Positions 44,582 through 54,192 of a DNA stretch of 64,000 bases are shown one piece after another; the first letter of the stretch is position 1; each line of letters starts with the position of its first letter. The translations under genes and the position numbers were made by a program. The stretch spans positions 3,857,899 to 3,921,898 of the forward strand of contig NZ_CP059888.1 in assembly GCF_016469335.1 (NCBI RefSeq), read 5' to 3'. This DNA comes from Flocculibacter collagenilyticus. GTDB lineage: Bacteria > Pseudomonadota > Gammaproteobacteria > Enterobacterales > Alteromonadaceae. The notes beneath the pieces are model-generated. The model was given only the letters and a program-made list of their open reading frames with translations. It was not told the origin of the DNA and searched no databases.

Positions 44582-47356
44582 TTAATGCGCTTCATCCCAA
44601 CAATCACCCACATCAGCTTCTGCTAATAATGGAACATCTAAACTAGCCGCATCAGCCATAATCGCTTGTATTTTAGGTATCACTTGATCAACCGCTTCAT
44701 TTTTTACCTCAAACACTAATTCATCGTGCACTTGCATGATCATGGTTACATCGTCACTGGCTTCCGCATCAATCCAGTTAGCAACTTTAATCATTGCTAG
44801 TTTAATAATGTCAGCGGCCGTGCCTTGCATCGGAGCATTAATCGCAGCACGCTCTGCGGCTTTTCGTCTGGCACCATTTTGTGCTTTAATTTCTGGTAAG
44901 TGTAATCGACGGCCAAAAATAGTCTCTACATAGCCCTTATCTCTTGCAGACTCGCGCGTACGTTCCATATATTCAAGCACACCAGGAAAACGCTCAAAAT
45001 ATAAATCCATATACTTTTGCGCTTCGCCACGCGGAATATTTAGCTGACGAGATAAACCAAATGCTGACATGCCATAAATTAAGCCAAAGTTTACTGCTTT
45101 TGCGCTGCGTCGTTGTTCACTAGTCACCTTGTCAATTGCCACATCAAACACTTCCGCAGCCGTTGCTTTATGAATGTCTTGGCCACTAGCAAATGCATTT
45201 AATAAGCCTTTGTCTTGCGATAGGTGCGCCATTATCCGTAACTCTATTTGTGAATAGTCAGCCGCCACAATTTTATGGTCTTTTGGTGCAATAAATGCCT
45301 GACGAATACGACGACCTTCCGCATTACGAATTGGAATATTTTGCAAGTTAGGATCGGTTGATGATAAGCGCCCTGTTGCTGTAACGGCTTGGTGATATGA
45401 CGTATGAACTCGCCCTGTATGCTCGTTCACCATCAACGGCAGTTTATCCGTATAAGTTGATTTAAGCTTACTTAAGCCGCGGTGCTCAATAATGATTTTC
45501 GGTAATGGGTAGTCATGTGCCAATTCTACCAACACTTCTTCAGCAGTAGATGGTGCACCTTTTGGCGTTTTCTTAATAACAGGTAAGCCCAGCTGCTCGA
45601 ATAAAATTTCTTGCAGCTGCTTTGGGGATGCTAAGTTAAACTCTTTACCTGCAATGTCATAGGCTTCTTGTTCTAGCTCCATTAAACGTACAGCTAACTG
45701 CTGGCTGTGTACGTTTAGCGTTTGGCTTTCAATTAACACACCATTTCGTTCTACTTGAGATAACACCGACACCAACGGCATCTCTATATCGTTAAACACG
45801 GTCAAAAGGCTTGGTTCTGCTTCTATTTTCGGCCACAGTGCTTGATGTAATCGCAAAGTAATATCTGCATCTTCCGCGGCATAAGGAGCAGCTTGCGCTA
45901 AGTCAATTTGATTAAAGGTTAATTGTTTTTTGCCTTTACCTGCAATCTCTTCAAAGCTAATGTTTTTATGCGACAGGTACTTAAGTGCTAAGCTATCCAT
46001 ATCATGACGCGAGCCCACACTATTAAATACATACGACTCCAACATCGTATCGTATTTAATACCACGTAATACGATGCCAGCACGTGCCAATACGCTTTTA
46101 TCGTACTTCAAATTTTGGCCAACTTTGGCGTGTTCTTCGCTTTCTAATATCGGCGCAAGCGCCTTAAATACTACTGCTTTGGAAAGCTGTTCAGGTGCAT
46201 CAATATAGTCATGGGCAAGGGGTAGATACGCAGCCAGTATTTTCCCGTCTTTTTCTACCGCAAATGACATACCAACCAACTCTGCTTTCATATAATCTAA
46301 GCTGGTGGTTTCCGTATCAAAAGCAAACAGTTCAGCTTCTTTTAATAAAGCACACCAGCTGTTTAAATCAGTTTCAGTTAATAGCGTTTGGTAAGCACTG
46401 CGATCGATGGTAGGCGCTGACTTAACAGGCTCTGCACCTAAATTGTGCTGTGCCGCCTGTTGAATTGGGCTTGTACCATCTAACACTTCTGCCAGCCAAC
46501 GCCTAAATTCACAAGCGCCGTACAATTCTGCTAATCGATCAGCATCTGGCTCTGTCACTTTTAGCTGCTCGATGTCTTCGTCCACTTCAACATCAAGTTT
46601 GATCGTCGCTAATTCATAAGACAGTGTTAATTGCGCTTTGTGCTCTTGCAATTTTTCAGGCATTTTTTTCGAGCCGCGAAAACCAAGATCAGCCACTTTA
46701 TCAATATTTTCATAAATACTTTCAATTGATCCCAAGCCCTGCAATAGTGCCAGTGCAGTTTTTTCTCCGACTCCTGGTAAGCCCGGAATGTTATCAATTT
46801 TATCGCCCATCAACGCTAAATAGTCGATGATCAGATCAGCTTCTATGCCAAATTTTTCTTTTACGCCTGCTGGATCTAATACGGTGTCTGTCATGGTATT
46901 GATTAACGTCACATGCTCATTAACCAACTGTGCCATGTCTTTATCACCCGTACTGATTAGCGTATGGTGACCTTGCTTAGCAGCATGACAAGCCAACGTA
47001 CCAATCACATCATCGGCCTCTACGCCTTCAATGCTAATTAACGGTAAGCCCATGGCTTTAATGATGTTATGTAGCGGCTCTATTTGCGTACGCAAATCGT
47101 CCGGCATTGGTGGGCGATGCGCTTTATAGTCAGCATACATATCATTACGGAACGTAGGACCTTTGGCATCAAATACCACCACCATATGCGTAGGTTCAAA
47201 CTGCCTAATTAAGCTTTTAAGCATGTTTACTACACCATAAATGGCACCTGTTGCTTCACCTTTTGAATTAGTGAGATGCGGTGGAGAATGATAAGCGCGA
47301 AATAAATAGGAAGAGCCGTCTACAAGAATAAAAGGATTTTGCGGAATCTGAGCCAT
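44582..47356 (-). CDS. polA: DNA polymerase I
   Basis: 924 residues from ATG 47356, whose protein start [19 protein letters not shown] aligns with the start of E. coli PolA; a GTG at 47374 would add six residues. Three domains: 5'-3' exonuclease (to about 290; [18 protein letters not shown]), 3'-5' exonuclease with the acidic motif FDTETTSLD intact, and the polymerase with [14 protein letters not shown], the O-helix [14 protein letters not shown] and HDELVFEV. It fills gaps and removes RNA primers. The complete proofreading site distinguishes it from Bacillus/Thermus enzymes. Confidence 0.97.
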   Translation of the reverse strand: MAQIPQNPFILVDGSSYLFRAYHSPPHLTNSKGEATGAIYGVVNMLKSLIRQFEPTHMVVVFDAKGPTFRNDMYADYKAHRPPMPDDLRTQIEPLHNIIKAMGLPLISIEGVEADDVIGTLACHAAKQGHHTLISTGDKDMAQLVNEHVTLINTMTDTVLDPAGVKEKFGIEADLIIDYLALMGDKIDNIPGLPGVGEKTALALLQGLGSIESIYENIDKVADLGFRGSKKMPEKLQEHKAQLTLSYELATIKLDVEVDEDIEQLKVTEPDADRLAELYGACEFRRWLAEVLDGTSPIQQAAQHNLGAEPVKSAPTIDRSAYQTLLTETDLNSWCALLKEAELFAFDTETTSLDYMKAELVGMSFAVEKDGKILAAYLPLAHDYIDAPEQLSKAVVFKALAPILESEEHAKVGQNLKYDKSVLARAGIVLRGIKYDTMLESYVFNSVGSRHDMDSLALKYLSHKNISFEEIAGKGKKQLTFNQIDLAQAAPYAAEDADITLRLHQALWPKIEAEPSLLTVFNDIEMPLVSVLSQVERNGVLIESQTLNVHSQQLAVRLMELEQEAYDIAGKEFNLASPKQLQEILFEQLGLPVIKKTPKGAPSTAEEVLVELAHDYPLPKIIIEHRGLSKLKSTYTDKLPLMVNEHTGRVHTSYHQAVTATGRLSSTDPNLQNIPIRNAEGRRIRQAFIAPKDHKIVAADYSQIELRIMAHLSQDKGLLNAFASGQDIHKATAAEVFDVAIDKVTSEQRRSAKAVNFGLIYGMSAFGLSRQLNIPRGEAQKYMDLYFERFPGVLEYMERTRESARDKGYVETIFGRRLHLPEIKAQNGARRKAAERAAINAPMQGTAADIIKLAMIKVANWIDAEASDDVTMIMQVHDELVFEVKNEAVDQVIPKIQAIMADAASLDVPLLAEADVGDCWDEAH

Positions 47357-47412
47357 TTTGATCTTCTCAATCACAAATTAATTGTTGTTTATAACAGAAT
47401 ATGAACCCTAGC

Positions 47413-47632
47413 GATCAATGTACTAATAATCAATAAAAACCTAGGTTTGAAGTGGGATCATGGGAATAACAAGTTGTGGATAACTTTGTTTATAAGATCA
47501 GCAAATATGCCTAAGGAGATCGTTCCAGAAGCGAAGCGCTGAACGTAAGTTTTTGAATTTTAATAAATAAAAGGAGAAATCTGACGATCCTTTTGTTTTT
47601 TATTATTATTTTCCATCGTGTGGAAAAGGATC
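47413..47632. other. GATC- and DnaA-box-rich region upstream of polA
   Basis: Six GATC sites (47413, 47456, 47496, 47518, 47586, 47629) in 220 bases, where about one is expected. A perfect DnaA box TTATCCACA lies on the minus strand (47475-47483), a second box-like TTTTCCACA at 47619-47627, and AT-rich tracts are present. GATCCTTTT at 47586 and AAAAGGATC at 47624 form an inverted repeat enclosing TTTTCCA/TGGAAAA. It could be a DnaA/SeqA-controlled element. The 495-base gap to elbB otherwise holds only promoter sequence. Confidence 0.45.
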
Positions 47633-47660
47633 TTAGTAGTGCTTATTATTTGCTGGTGAC

Positions 47661-47674
47661 AGTAAACGTTTACT
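47661..47674. promoter_or_regulatory. Perfect 14-bp palindrome AGTAAACGTTTACT
   Basis: Its CG-centred form with AAACGTTT is like operators of LacI-family repressors. It lies 200 bases upstream of elbB. No regulator is encoded nearby. Confidence 0.35.
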
Positions 47675-47875
47675 AAGCCCGTTCAAAATTTAACCAATAA
47701 AGGAAAAATCGGAGAGCTAGACTACCATAAACAAGGTAGATTAAAAGAAAAATATTAAACTTTTTTTAAGCTAAAAATACAGCCTTAAATAATTATTTAG
47801 CATAAGCTAGTATTTATGCGGTTTAGACGCTTAGGTTTAGCGATAACCTCTCATTATTTAAACAAAGGAGCACAA

Positions 47876-48532
47876 ATGAAAAAAGTAGCAATTATTTTAA
47901 GTGGCTGCGGCGTATACGACGGATCTGAAATACATGAAGCCGTATTAACCTTACTTCATCTTGAAAAATCTGAAGCCAGCTACCAATGTTTTGCCCCTGA
48001 TATTGAGCAGCACCATGTCATTAATCATCTTACTGGCGAAGAAACAAGCGGTGTAACCCGCAATGTGCTTGTAGAGGCGGCGCGCATCGCACGGGGTAAT
48101 GTAAAACCACTTACTGAGTTACAAGCAGATGATTTTGATGCGCTTATTTTGCCAGGCGGTTTTGGTGCAGCTAAAAATTTATGTAACTTTGCAGTTAAAG
48201 GCGCTGAGTGTGAAATACACGAAGACGTACTGCAAGCCTGTAAACAATTTGCGGATGCCAAAAAACCTGCGGGCTATATTTGTATTTCACCTGTGATGAT
48301 CCCACATATATATGGGAAAAATACCTCATTAACGATAGGGATTGACCGTGATACGGCCGCGGCCGTGCAAGCAATGGGTGGTGACCATGTAGACAGTACG
48401 GTGTCACAAATTGTAGTTGATGAAGAACACAAAGTTGTTAGTACTCCTGCTTATATGTTGGCAGGTTCCATTGTAGAAGCTAACTCAGGCATTGAAAAAC
48501 TCGTGGCTAAAGTTCTCGAGCTCGCTAAGTAA
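47876..48532 (+). CDS. elbB: ElbB, DJ-1/PfpI-type glyoxalase
   Basis: 218 residues from ATG 47876, which follows AAAGGAG. MKKVAIILSGCGVYDGSEIHEAV and LILPGGFGAAKNL match E. coli ElbB; the nucleophile cysteine lies in GYICISPVMIP and the glutamate in the GSEIHEA segment. ElbB belongs to the DJ-1/ThiJ superfamily and has glyoxalase activity, adding water to methylglyoxal-like compounds; it has also been linked to isoprenoid synthesis. It stands alone, divergent from polA. Confidence 0.92.
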   Translation: MKKVAIILSGCGVYDGSEIHEAVLTLLHLEKSEASYQCFAPDIEQHHVINHLTGEETSGVTRNVLVEAARIARGNVKPLTELQADDFDALILPGGFGAAKNLCNFAVKGAECEIHEDVLQACKQFADAKKPAGYICISPVMIPHIYGKNTSLTIGIDRDTAAAVQAMGGDHVDSTVSQIVVDEEHKVVSTPAYMLAGSIVEANSGIEKLVAKVLELAK

Positions 48533-48555
48533 TTAGCAACATAGTATAAACAGCG

Positions 48556-48584
48556 ATATTCACTGCATGCGTAGCAGTGAATAT
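48556..48584. terminator. Perfect 11-bp hairpin between convergent elbB and topoisomerase genes
   Basis: ATATTCACTGC pairs with GCAGTGAATAT around a seven-base loop. There is no long T-run, so termination strength is unclear; the position between two convergent stops favours a shared terminator. Confidence 0.5.
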
Positions 48585-48624
48585 TGTTATCAACGATGTT
48601 ACTGCCACCAGCGTGCTGTAACGG

Positions 48625-49614
48625 CTAATTAAGCACATCCATCAAAATACATTCCGATTCCGTTAACGCTTCATTCAATTCATGATCACATGGTAAATTA
48701 TTCACAATGGGTAATTGGTTAGCTTTTATTGCCTTAGTCAGTTTAGGGTGTAAATAATAGTCACGACATATTTTTACTGTATTACCCAGCTCTGCGGCCA
48801 CTAATTTAACTAATATATTAAAAATACTGCTACGTGGTTGTTGCTGTTTAATGTGTTTAGCCTCAGGATAAAGCTCAATGGCTAAGCGGCAAGCTGTCCA
48901 CATGCGGAAATCTTTACAAGAAAACTCTGGGTGCATATAAGACTGAATAAATGCATTCACATCGTAATTATCCACATCCACCCATTGCCGCTTTTCGTTT
49001 TGATACCTGAATACATCGTAGCCTGGTTGATCAGCGCTTTGTTTTATTGCGTCCACCAGTGTTGGACATGAAATATTCACTTGTCGCGGTTTATTGCTTT
49101 TGCCTACAAAGCTGAACTGTAAGTCGTCTTTAACCAGTTGAATATGCTTGCGCCTGAGTGTTGATAAACCATAGGTGTCGTTCTCTTGAGTGTATTTGGC
49201 ATTACCAATACGAATGCCTGTTTGATCAAGCACCAACACCATGAGTGCCAATACTTTTTCCTTCGACCAGCTATTTTGCTCCAGCAGTGAGACACAATAG
49301 CTGCGCATGGCGGGTAAATGCACGCCAAATTCAGTTAACTTGGCAAACTTTTTTTGCTGTTGACGCTGCTGCCAATGAGGATGGTAAATATACTGACGCC
49401 GCTCACGGCTGTCATGACCTAATGCCTGCAATTTAGCATCTGGCTTGTCATTAATTCTTACCTTTTGCCATGAAGGTGGAATGGTTAAATTTTTAATGCG
49501 CTTGAGCACTTGCTTACACGTTATCCATTCACCGTCTGGGTAGTTATAGCGAAATCCGCGCCCCCACTTGTGTCGGGCAATGATCAACTCTTCGATTGCA
49601 TCTGCTCTTGCCAT
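48625..49614 (-). CDS. DNA topoisomerase IB (poxvirus type)
   Basis: 329 residues. The N-terminal domain shows GFRYNYPDGEWI and LTIPPSWQKVRIN; the catalytic domain has GIRIGNAKYTQENDTYGLSTLRRKH (first arginine), a KDFRMWTACRLA stretch (second arginine) and the region CRDYYLHPK, in which the second tyrosine is the probable nucleophile. It relaxes both positive and negative supercoils without ATP. This enzyme is scattered among bacteria and is often considered accessory. Confidence 0.9.
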   Translation of the reverse strand: MARADAIEELIIARHKWGRGFRYNYPDGEWITCKQVLKRIKNLTIPPSWQKVRINDKPDAKLQALGHDSRERRQYIYHPHWQQRQQQKKFAKLTEFGVHLPAMRSYCVSLLEQNSWSKEKVLALMVLVLDQTGIRIGNAKYTQENDTYGLSTLRRKHIQLVKDDLQFSFVGKSNKPRQVNISCPTLVDAIKQSADQPGYDVFRYQNEKRQWVDVDNYDVNAFIQSYMHPEFSCKDFRMWTACRLAIELYPEAKHIKQQQPRSSIFNILVKLVAAELGNTVKICRDYYLHPKLTKAIKANQLPIVNNLPCDHELNEALTESECILMDVLN

Positions 49615-49811
49615 TTATCACGCCATCATAAAATAATGATTGATAAAGTTAGTACGCCATCTAGTGTTAAGTGGTTTTATTAAACCGATGAATATTTAAC
49701 AGCCCACTAAATACTAAGCCAACTTGCTCAATACCCTTAAAATAAATAAAGTGTTTATCTTATTAAGTAGCGTTTATACTTGTCCTATACCAACATAACT
49801 CTTTTGTAATT

Positions 49812-50450
49812 ATGGCTAAAAAAGTAAATAGTGAGCGAATTCTTTATCTATTAAAATCCGATGGGCCACAAACCGCGCAAACCTTAGCGCACACCCTTGA
49901 TATGACCTCGATGGGTTCACGGCAGCACTTACAGGTATTAGAAAGTGAAGGGCTAGTAAGCACATTTGATAAAGCGGAAAAACGAGGTCGCCCCGCCAAA
50001 TACTGGCAGTTAACGCCTGCGGGTCATCAGCGCTTTCCCGACCGCCACGCTGAACTCACGATTCAAATGCTCGATTCCGTTAAATCTATCTTCGGTGACG
50101 AAGGCCTAAATAAAATGATTACCCAACGCGAGCAACACACGCAAGCGCTTTACTTATCGTCTATTAAGCCGAGCGATAGCTTAGAAAATAAAGTGGCTAA
50201 GCTTACACACTTGCGAGAACAGGAAGGCTATATGGCCGTATATGAGCCTCACCAAAAAGGCTTTCTTTTAATTGAAAATCACTGCCCTATTTGCGCTGCA
50301 GCAGCAAGCTGCCAAAATTTTTGTCGATCAGAATTAGCAACTTTTCGAACCGTGCTTGGCGAAAGTGTGCATGTCGAGCGGGTTGAACATATTCTCAATG
50401 AAGCAAGACGTTGCAGTTATTATATTTACGAACAACCAGCCACTAAGTAG
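49812..50450 (+). CDS. Winged-helix regulator with cysteine cluster (COG2345/SufR-like)
   Basis: 212 residues. An N-terminal ArsR/MarR-like winged helix (ILYLLKSDGPQTAQTLAHTL, SRQHLQVLESEGLVS, KRGRPAKYWQLT) is followed by a helical linker and a C-terminal domain with CPICAAAASCQNFC and, 30 residues on, a further cysteine in RRCSYYI. Cysteine-bearing relatives include SufR, which holds an Fe-S cluster, so iron-sulphur or redox sensing is likely (inference). No suf genes are nearby; the downstream YbaK gene is 160 bases away. Confidence 0.78.
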   Translation: MAKKVNSERILYLLKSDGPQTAQTLAHTLDMTSMGSRQHLQVLESEGLVSTFDKAEKRGRPAKYWQLTPAGHQRFPDRHAELTIQMLDSVKSIFGDEGLNKMITQREQHTQALYLSSIKPSDSLENKVAKLTHLREQEGYMAVYEPHQKGFLLIENHCPICAAAASCQNFCRSELATFRTVLGESVHVERVEHILNEARRCSYYIYEQPATK

Positions 50451-50607
50451 CTCACTTATAGAACAGGATAAACAGAAGTGGCTAGCCCGTGTTTTTTGGC
50501 CGCACAATATAGGTACCTATCACAACGCAGAAAACCAATTGACTGCTATAATTATAAGTCCTACAGCACGCTGAACCCAGCTAACCATTAATAAGTAGGA
50601 GGACAAT

Positions 50608-51087
50608 ATGACCGTTGCTAACCGAGTCTATTCATACTTAAAAAATAATCAAATTCCTTTCGATGTGGTTGAACACCCGCATAGTAACAACTCGCTATCT
50701 ACCGCAATATCCTCTCAGATCCCATTTGCGAATATAGCTAAAGCTGTGATGTTGGCCGACCATGAAGGGAAAAAAGTAATGGCGGTGTTACCGGGCAATA
50801 ACAAAATAAGCTTGTCGAAATTGAATGATGCTACGCACCGAGAGTTTCATTTAATTAACGAGCAGGAAGTATTTAAGTTATTTAGTGACTGTGAACATGG
50901 TGCTGTGCCGCCAGTCGCCAAGGCTTATGAAATGGATGCAGTATATGATGAAGCCTTGTTTGATCAAGCTGATGTGTATTTAGAAGCAGGTGATCATCAA
51001 ACCTTAATTCACCTCAGCCATAGTGACTTTATTAAATTAACTAAGGGTTATAAAACCGCGCATTTTAGTAGCCAAGTGTTTCACTAA
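50608..51087 (+). CDS. YbaK/ProX-type aminoacyl-tRNA deacylase
   Basis: 159 residues. Editing-domain pattern: VVEHPHSNNSLSTA, AKAVMLADHEGKKVMAVLPGNNKISLSKL, then HGAVPPVAKAYEMD and VYLEAGDHQTLIHLS. The conserved lysine in IAKAVML and the GxxPP motif (GAVPP) place it in the YbaK/ProXp family, which hydrolyses mischarged tRNAs. Which tRNA it edits cannot be told. AGGAGG precedes the start. Confidence 0.85.
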   Translation: MTVANRVYSYLKNNQIPFDVVEHPHSNNSLSTAISSQIPFANIAKAVMLADHEGKKVMAVLPGNNKISLSKLNDATHREFHLINEQEVFKLFSDCEHGAVPPVAKAYEMDAVYDEALFDQADVYLEAGDHQTLIHLSHSDFIKLTKGYKTAHFSSQVFH

Positions 51088-51131
51088 TATTGAGACTAAT
51101 ACTAAGATTGTGCTCGCATACGGTGGTTGCG

Positions 51132-51347
51132 TTAATAGCCTGATGCGGGCATGTGCATGTAGTAATCTACACGGTTACGTAAGTGCTGCTGCAACTCGGG
51201 GTTATTAAACGTATCGCGAATTTTAAACTCGATATCCGCTTTACTCATTTTGCCAATTTTTACATTGTGTACCCACAACGAAGCCATTAAATCATGTTGA
51301 ATGGCTTCTTGCTTAGCTTTTGGCCACTGTGCAATATTTACTGTCAT
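51132..51347 (-). CDS. Small protein of unknown function
   Basis: 71 residues from ATG 51347 (GGAAG at -13); an upstream TTG would add five. Basic to neutral and helical: WPKAKQEAIQHDLMASLW, then KMSKADIEFKIRDTFNNPELQQHLRNRVDYYM. No signal peptide, no cysteines. I do not recognise it. It is divergent from the amidase gene. Confidence 0.6.
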   Translation of the reverse strand: MTVNIAQWPKAKQEAIQHDLMASLWVHNVKIGKMSKADIEFKIRDTFNNPELQQHLRNRVDYYMHMPASGY

Positions 51348-51414
51348 TATTGAGGCTTCCAAAATAAAAGTGATAGGATAAATAGTAATTAATAAATATC
51401 AAGTCATAACTCTA

Positions 51415-51957
51415 ATGAAAATTCAGCGTCAGCTTACTCTTCCCGATTTTGATCACCGGCCCGCCAATACACAAATTGACACCCTAGTCTTGCACTCTAT
51501 GTACAATCCGTTTGCAACCTGCCAAGCAGACAAGTTCATGCCCGAGCAATGCTGTCAGTGTTTGCACCATCATCATGTTTCAGCACATTATTTAATTGCC
51601 CGCGATGGTAATACATTTGAATTGGTAGCCCCCAACATGCGAGCTTGGCATGCAGGAGCCAGCGAGCATCCTATAGACGGTAGAACAAGGTTGAATGACT
51701 TTAGTATTGGGATAGAACTGATTGCCACTGAGGACTCTGGATACACTGATGAGCAATATGATGCAGTAAGCCAATTATCGCACCTTCTCGCGCAACAATT
51801 CCCCATCAGCAGTATTGTTGGCCACGTACACATTGCTCCTGATAGAAAGTCAGATCCTTGGCAATTTGATTGGAGTAGATTTAATCAGCAGCTCATTGAA
51901 AAAAATATGGGAGATTTAGTGCCTAATCCCCTTCTAAATACTAAGCTTTCACCTTAA
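51415..51957 (+). CDS. ampD: AmpD-like 1,6-anhydro-muropeptide amidase
   Basis: 180 residues, no signal peptide, so cytoplasmic like AmpD. The zinc and catalytic positions of E. coli AmpD are present: the histidine of LVLHSM (the E. coli form is VLHNI), HVSAHYLIARDG, the RAWHAGAS loop, DFSIGIEL and GHVHIAPDRKSDPW with the last histidine and aspartate. It cleaves the lactyl bond between anhydro-MurNAc and peptide in cell-wall recycling. Odd: a segment with CQADK, CCQCL and HHHH (about residues 27-44) replaces the usual loop. No ampE follows. Confidence 0.82.
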   Translation: MKIQRQLTLPDFDHRPANTQIDTLVLHSMYNPFATCQADKFMPEQCCQCLHHHHVSAHYLIARDGNTFELVAPNMRAWHAGASEHPIDGRTRLNDFSIGIELIATEDSGYTDEQYDAVSQLSHLLAQQFPISSIVGHVHIAPDRKSDPWQFDWSRFNQQLIEKNMGDLVPNPLLNTKLSP

Positions 51958-52041
51958 AGTTTAATGCTTAATTAGACTTCAAGGTGAGAAACAGGTTGTA
52001 AGTAAATTTAATGACTTTCTCTAGCCAGACACATTCATGTG

Positions 52042-52527
52042 TTAGTCAATAATACTGGCAGCTTCTAAAGTTGCATCTAAACCTTGGGTAGCGCGAGGGA
52101 ATGCGGCGGGATCTGTCATGCCTTGTTCGTTCGTCATGTCTCTGATATTTTTTTGTATCGTTATGATGGCAAATAATGAGAGCACAAACGACATCCCATA
52201 AAAGCCTTTTTCACTTAATAGCATTGTCGCATTTATAAGCCCAACCACTAAAAGAGCAATCGCTGAAGAAAATGCAAACCAACACATCCCAGCAAATATA
52301 TTCGTAACAGGAATACCCTCTTCTTTATCTCTAATCGTTTTTTGTAATGTAACAGCAGCAAACATTGCTAATAAAAAAACGGCAAAATAATAGCCTTTTT
52401 CATTCAACTCTAACGTCGCGTTCCAAAGTCCGATTAAGTAGCCAAGCACACCTATTGCCAATGCGCCCCATGAAGCAAAAATATAAGCAGCGGTTGGTTT
52501 ATTAATATTAGAATTGTTTAAATGCAT
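52042..52527 (-). CDS. YiaA/YiaB-family inner-membrane protein
   Basis: About 161 residues from ATG 52527 (AAGGA at -15); an open frame extends upstream to 52626. Two repeats of a two-helix unit are visible: AYIFASWGALAIGVLGYLIGLWNATLELNEKGYYF with LQKTIRDKEEG, and MCWFAFSSAIALLVVGLINATMLLSEKGFY with IQKNIRDM, the YiaA/YiaB pattern. Integral membrane protein, function unknown. Confidence 0.82.
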   Translation of the reverse strand: MHLNNSNINKPTAAYIFASWGALAIGVLGYLIGLWNATLELNEKGYYFAVFLLAMFAAVTLQKTIRDKEEGIPVTNIFAGMCWFAFSSAIALLVVGLINATMLLSEKGFYGMSFVLSLFAIITIQKNIRDMTNEQGMTDPAAFPRATQGLDATLEAASIID

Positions 52528-52730
52528 TTGAAGTTCATCCTTATTGTTAGTTAATTTCATCCCTGTACGAGTAGCTTTTGATACGTACCGTACTGCGGTT
52601 AAATATATGCTATTTAATATAAGCATCTATAATCCTGTAATTGTGAATTTCCATTTAACTATGTTAATAATATTCGCAGGCTTTTTATCACGACTACAGG
52701 GTTTATTCAATAACGTTGCATATTAGAAGC

Positions 52731-52740
52731 GCGTTACTGT
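52731..52740. repeat. Left target-site duplication of the ISAs1 element
   Basis: GCGTTACTGT, repeated exactly at 53960-53969 on the other side of the element. Confidence 0.9.
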
Positions 52741-53959
52741 CAGGGCAAGATCATTATAAATTGAACTAAATGATATTTTCATGATCAGAGCAGGAAATAA
52801 TAACTACAGGTTTCCTAGCATGACCAACAACTTCATCACTTACTTTTCCATCATAGAAGACCCGCGAATAGACCGTTGTAAAAAGCATGAGTTGATAGAT
52901 ATTTTATTTTTATCTATCTGTGCCGTGCTATCAGGCGCAGAAGGCTGGGAAGATATCGAAGATTTCGGACATGTAAAAGTTGACTGGTTAAAGCGTTATC
53001 TCCCCTTTGCAAATGGTATTCCCAAGCATGACACCATAGCCCGAGTAATGAGCCGTTTAGACCCTGTAGCCATTCAAACCAGCTTTATCAATTGGGTAAA
53101 TGAAATCGCCGAGCAAGTGAATGGCGAAGTTATCGCCATTGATGGAAAAACCGCTCGTAGAAGCTTCACAACCAAAGACAGAAAGAACCCGTTGCATATG
53201 GTCAGTGCATGGAGTTGTGGCAATGGTCTGGTACTAGGACAACAAAAAGTAGATGATAAATCCAATGAGATAACAGCTATCCCCAAGCTGCTGGATTTAC
53301 TTGATGTAAAAGGTGCAACCGTTACGTTAGACGCTATGGGATGTCAGCACGCAATTACAAAGAAAATTCAATCCAAAGGTGCTGATTACGTCATTGCACT
53401 AAAAGGCAATCAAAGTACACTCAATGAAGAGGTTCAAGCATGGTTTCATAAGTGCCACAGAGAAAAACTCGTTAACACAGCTCATAGTATTTATGCGCAC
53501 ATTGACAGCGGCCATGGTCGAATAGAAGAAAGAACGTGTACCCAATTGGAAATTGATAACAATTGGATAACCGATAATGAAAACTGGAGCAGTATTCAAA
53601 CGGTCGTCAGTGTAGAGTCTAAGCGTCATATTGGAGATAAAATGACTTCCGAAACGCGTTATTACATCAGCTCATTGGGGCTAAATGCAGAGCGATTAAA
53701 TGGCATAATTCGCAATCACTGGGGCGTTGAAAACTGCTTACACTGGACGCTAGATATGACATTCCATGAAGACGATTCACGTATTAGGCGGGGCAATGCA
53801 GCCGAAGTCATGAGCGCATTTAGAAAATTGGCGTTGAATATTGTGAAAACAGATACAACAAAAAAAGCCAGCATGAAGCGAAAGCTAAAAATGGCGGCAT
53901 TAGATGATGATTTTAGAGCTGAACTACTTGTAAGGGGAAATTAAAATGCTCTTGCCCTG
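52741..53959 (+). mobile_element. ISAs1-family insertion sequence, complete
   Basis: 1219 bp. Terminal inverted repeats begin CAGGGCAAGA at both ends (52741 inward and 53959 inward; about 14 of 17 match) and the element is flanked by a perfect 10-bp direct repeat. One transposase gene fills it. It sits in the gap between the yiaA-type gene and a small membrane-protein gene and breaks no recognisable gene. The intact ends and flanks point to a recent insertion. Confidence 0.93.
52781..53944 (+). CDS. ISAs1-family transposase
   Basis: 387 residues, full length. DDE catalytic residues lie in GEVIAIDGKTARRSF, VTLDAMGCQHAI and NHWGVENCLHWTLDMTFHED, and the N-terminus has the typical FSIIEDPRIDRCKKHELIDIL. 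It cuts and pastes the element using its 10-bp-duplicating chemistry. An ATG at 52820 (MTNNFITYF) is a possible alternative start. The ORF is intact, so the element may be active. Confidence 0.93.
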   Translation: MIRAGNNNYRFPSMTNNFITYFSIIEDPRIDRCKKHELIDILFLSICAVLSGAEGWEDIEDFGHVKVDWLKRYLPFANGIPKHDTIARVMSRLDPVAIQTSFINWVNEIAEQVNGEVIAIDGKTARRSFTTKDRKNPLHMVSAWSCGNGLVLGQQKVDDKSNEITAIPKLLDLLDVKGATVTLDAMGCQHAITKKIQSKGADYVIALKGNQSTLNEEVQAWFHKCHREKLVNTAHSIYAHIDSGHGRIEERTCTQLEIDNNWITDNENWSSIQTVVSVESKRHIGDKMTSETRYYISSLGLNAERLNGIIRNHWGVENCLHWTLDMTFHEDDSRIRRGNAAEVMSAFRKLALNIVKTDTTKKASMKRKLKMAALDDDFRAELLVRGN

Positions 53960-53969
53960 GCGTTACTGT
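53960..53969. repeat. Right target-site duplication of the ISAs1 element
   Basis: GCGTTACTGT, the partner of 52731-52740. Confidence 0.9.
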
Positions 53970-54192
53970 TCAAAAAATCATTGATGGTAGGATATTTTTA
54001 CAAAAGCTTTATTGTCGATTTTTATCACAATAATAAAAAAGAGGGGTAGCATGTTTTCAAATACGCATTACCTACAACAAGAGCGGTGATGGAAGTTGTA
54101 CTACAACACAGCGCGAGTAAAATTCTACCGTTATTATTCAATTTATGTGCAGCGGTAGTATGTGCTGAAATAGATTGAAGCTATCTAGTGCT

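Noticed and set aside
47413-47632. Chromosomal replication origin
   Set aside because: Too few DnaA boxes, and in related genomes oriC lies beside mnmG, just outside the right edge. Kept only as an origin-like element.
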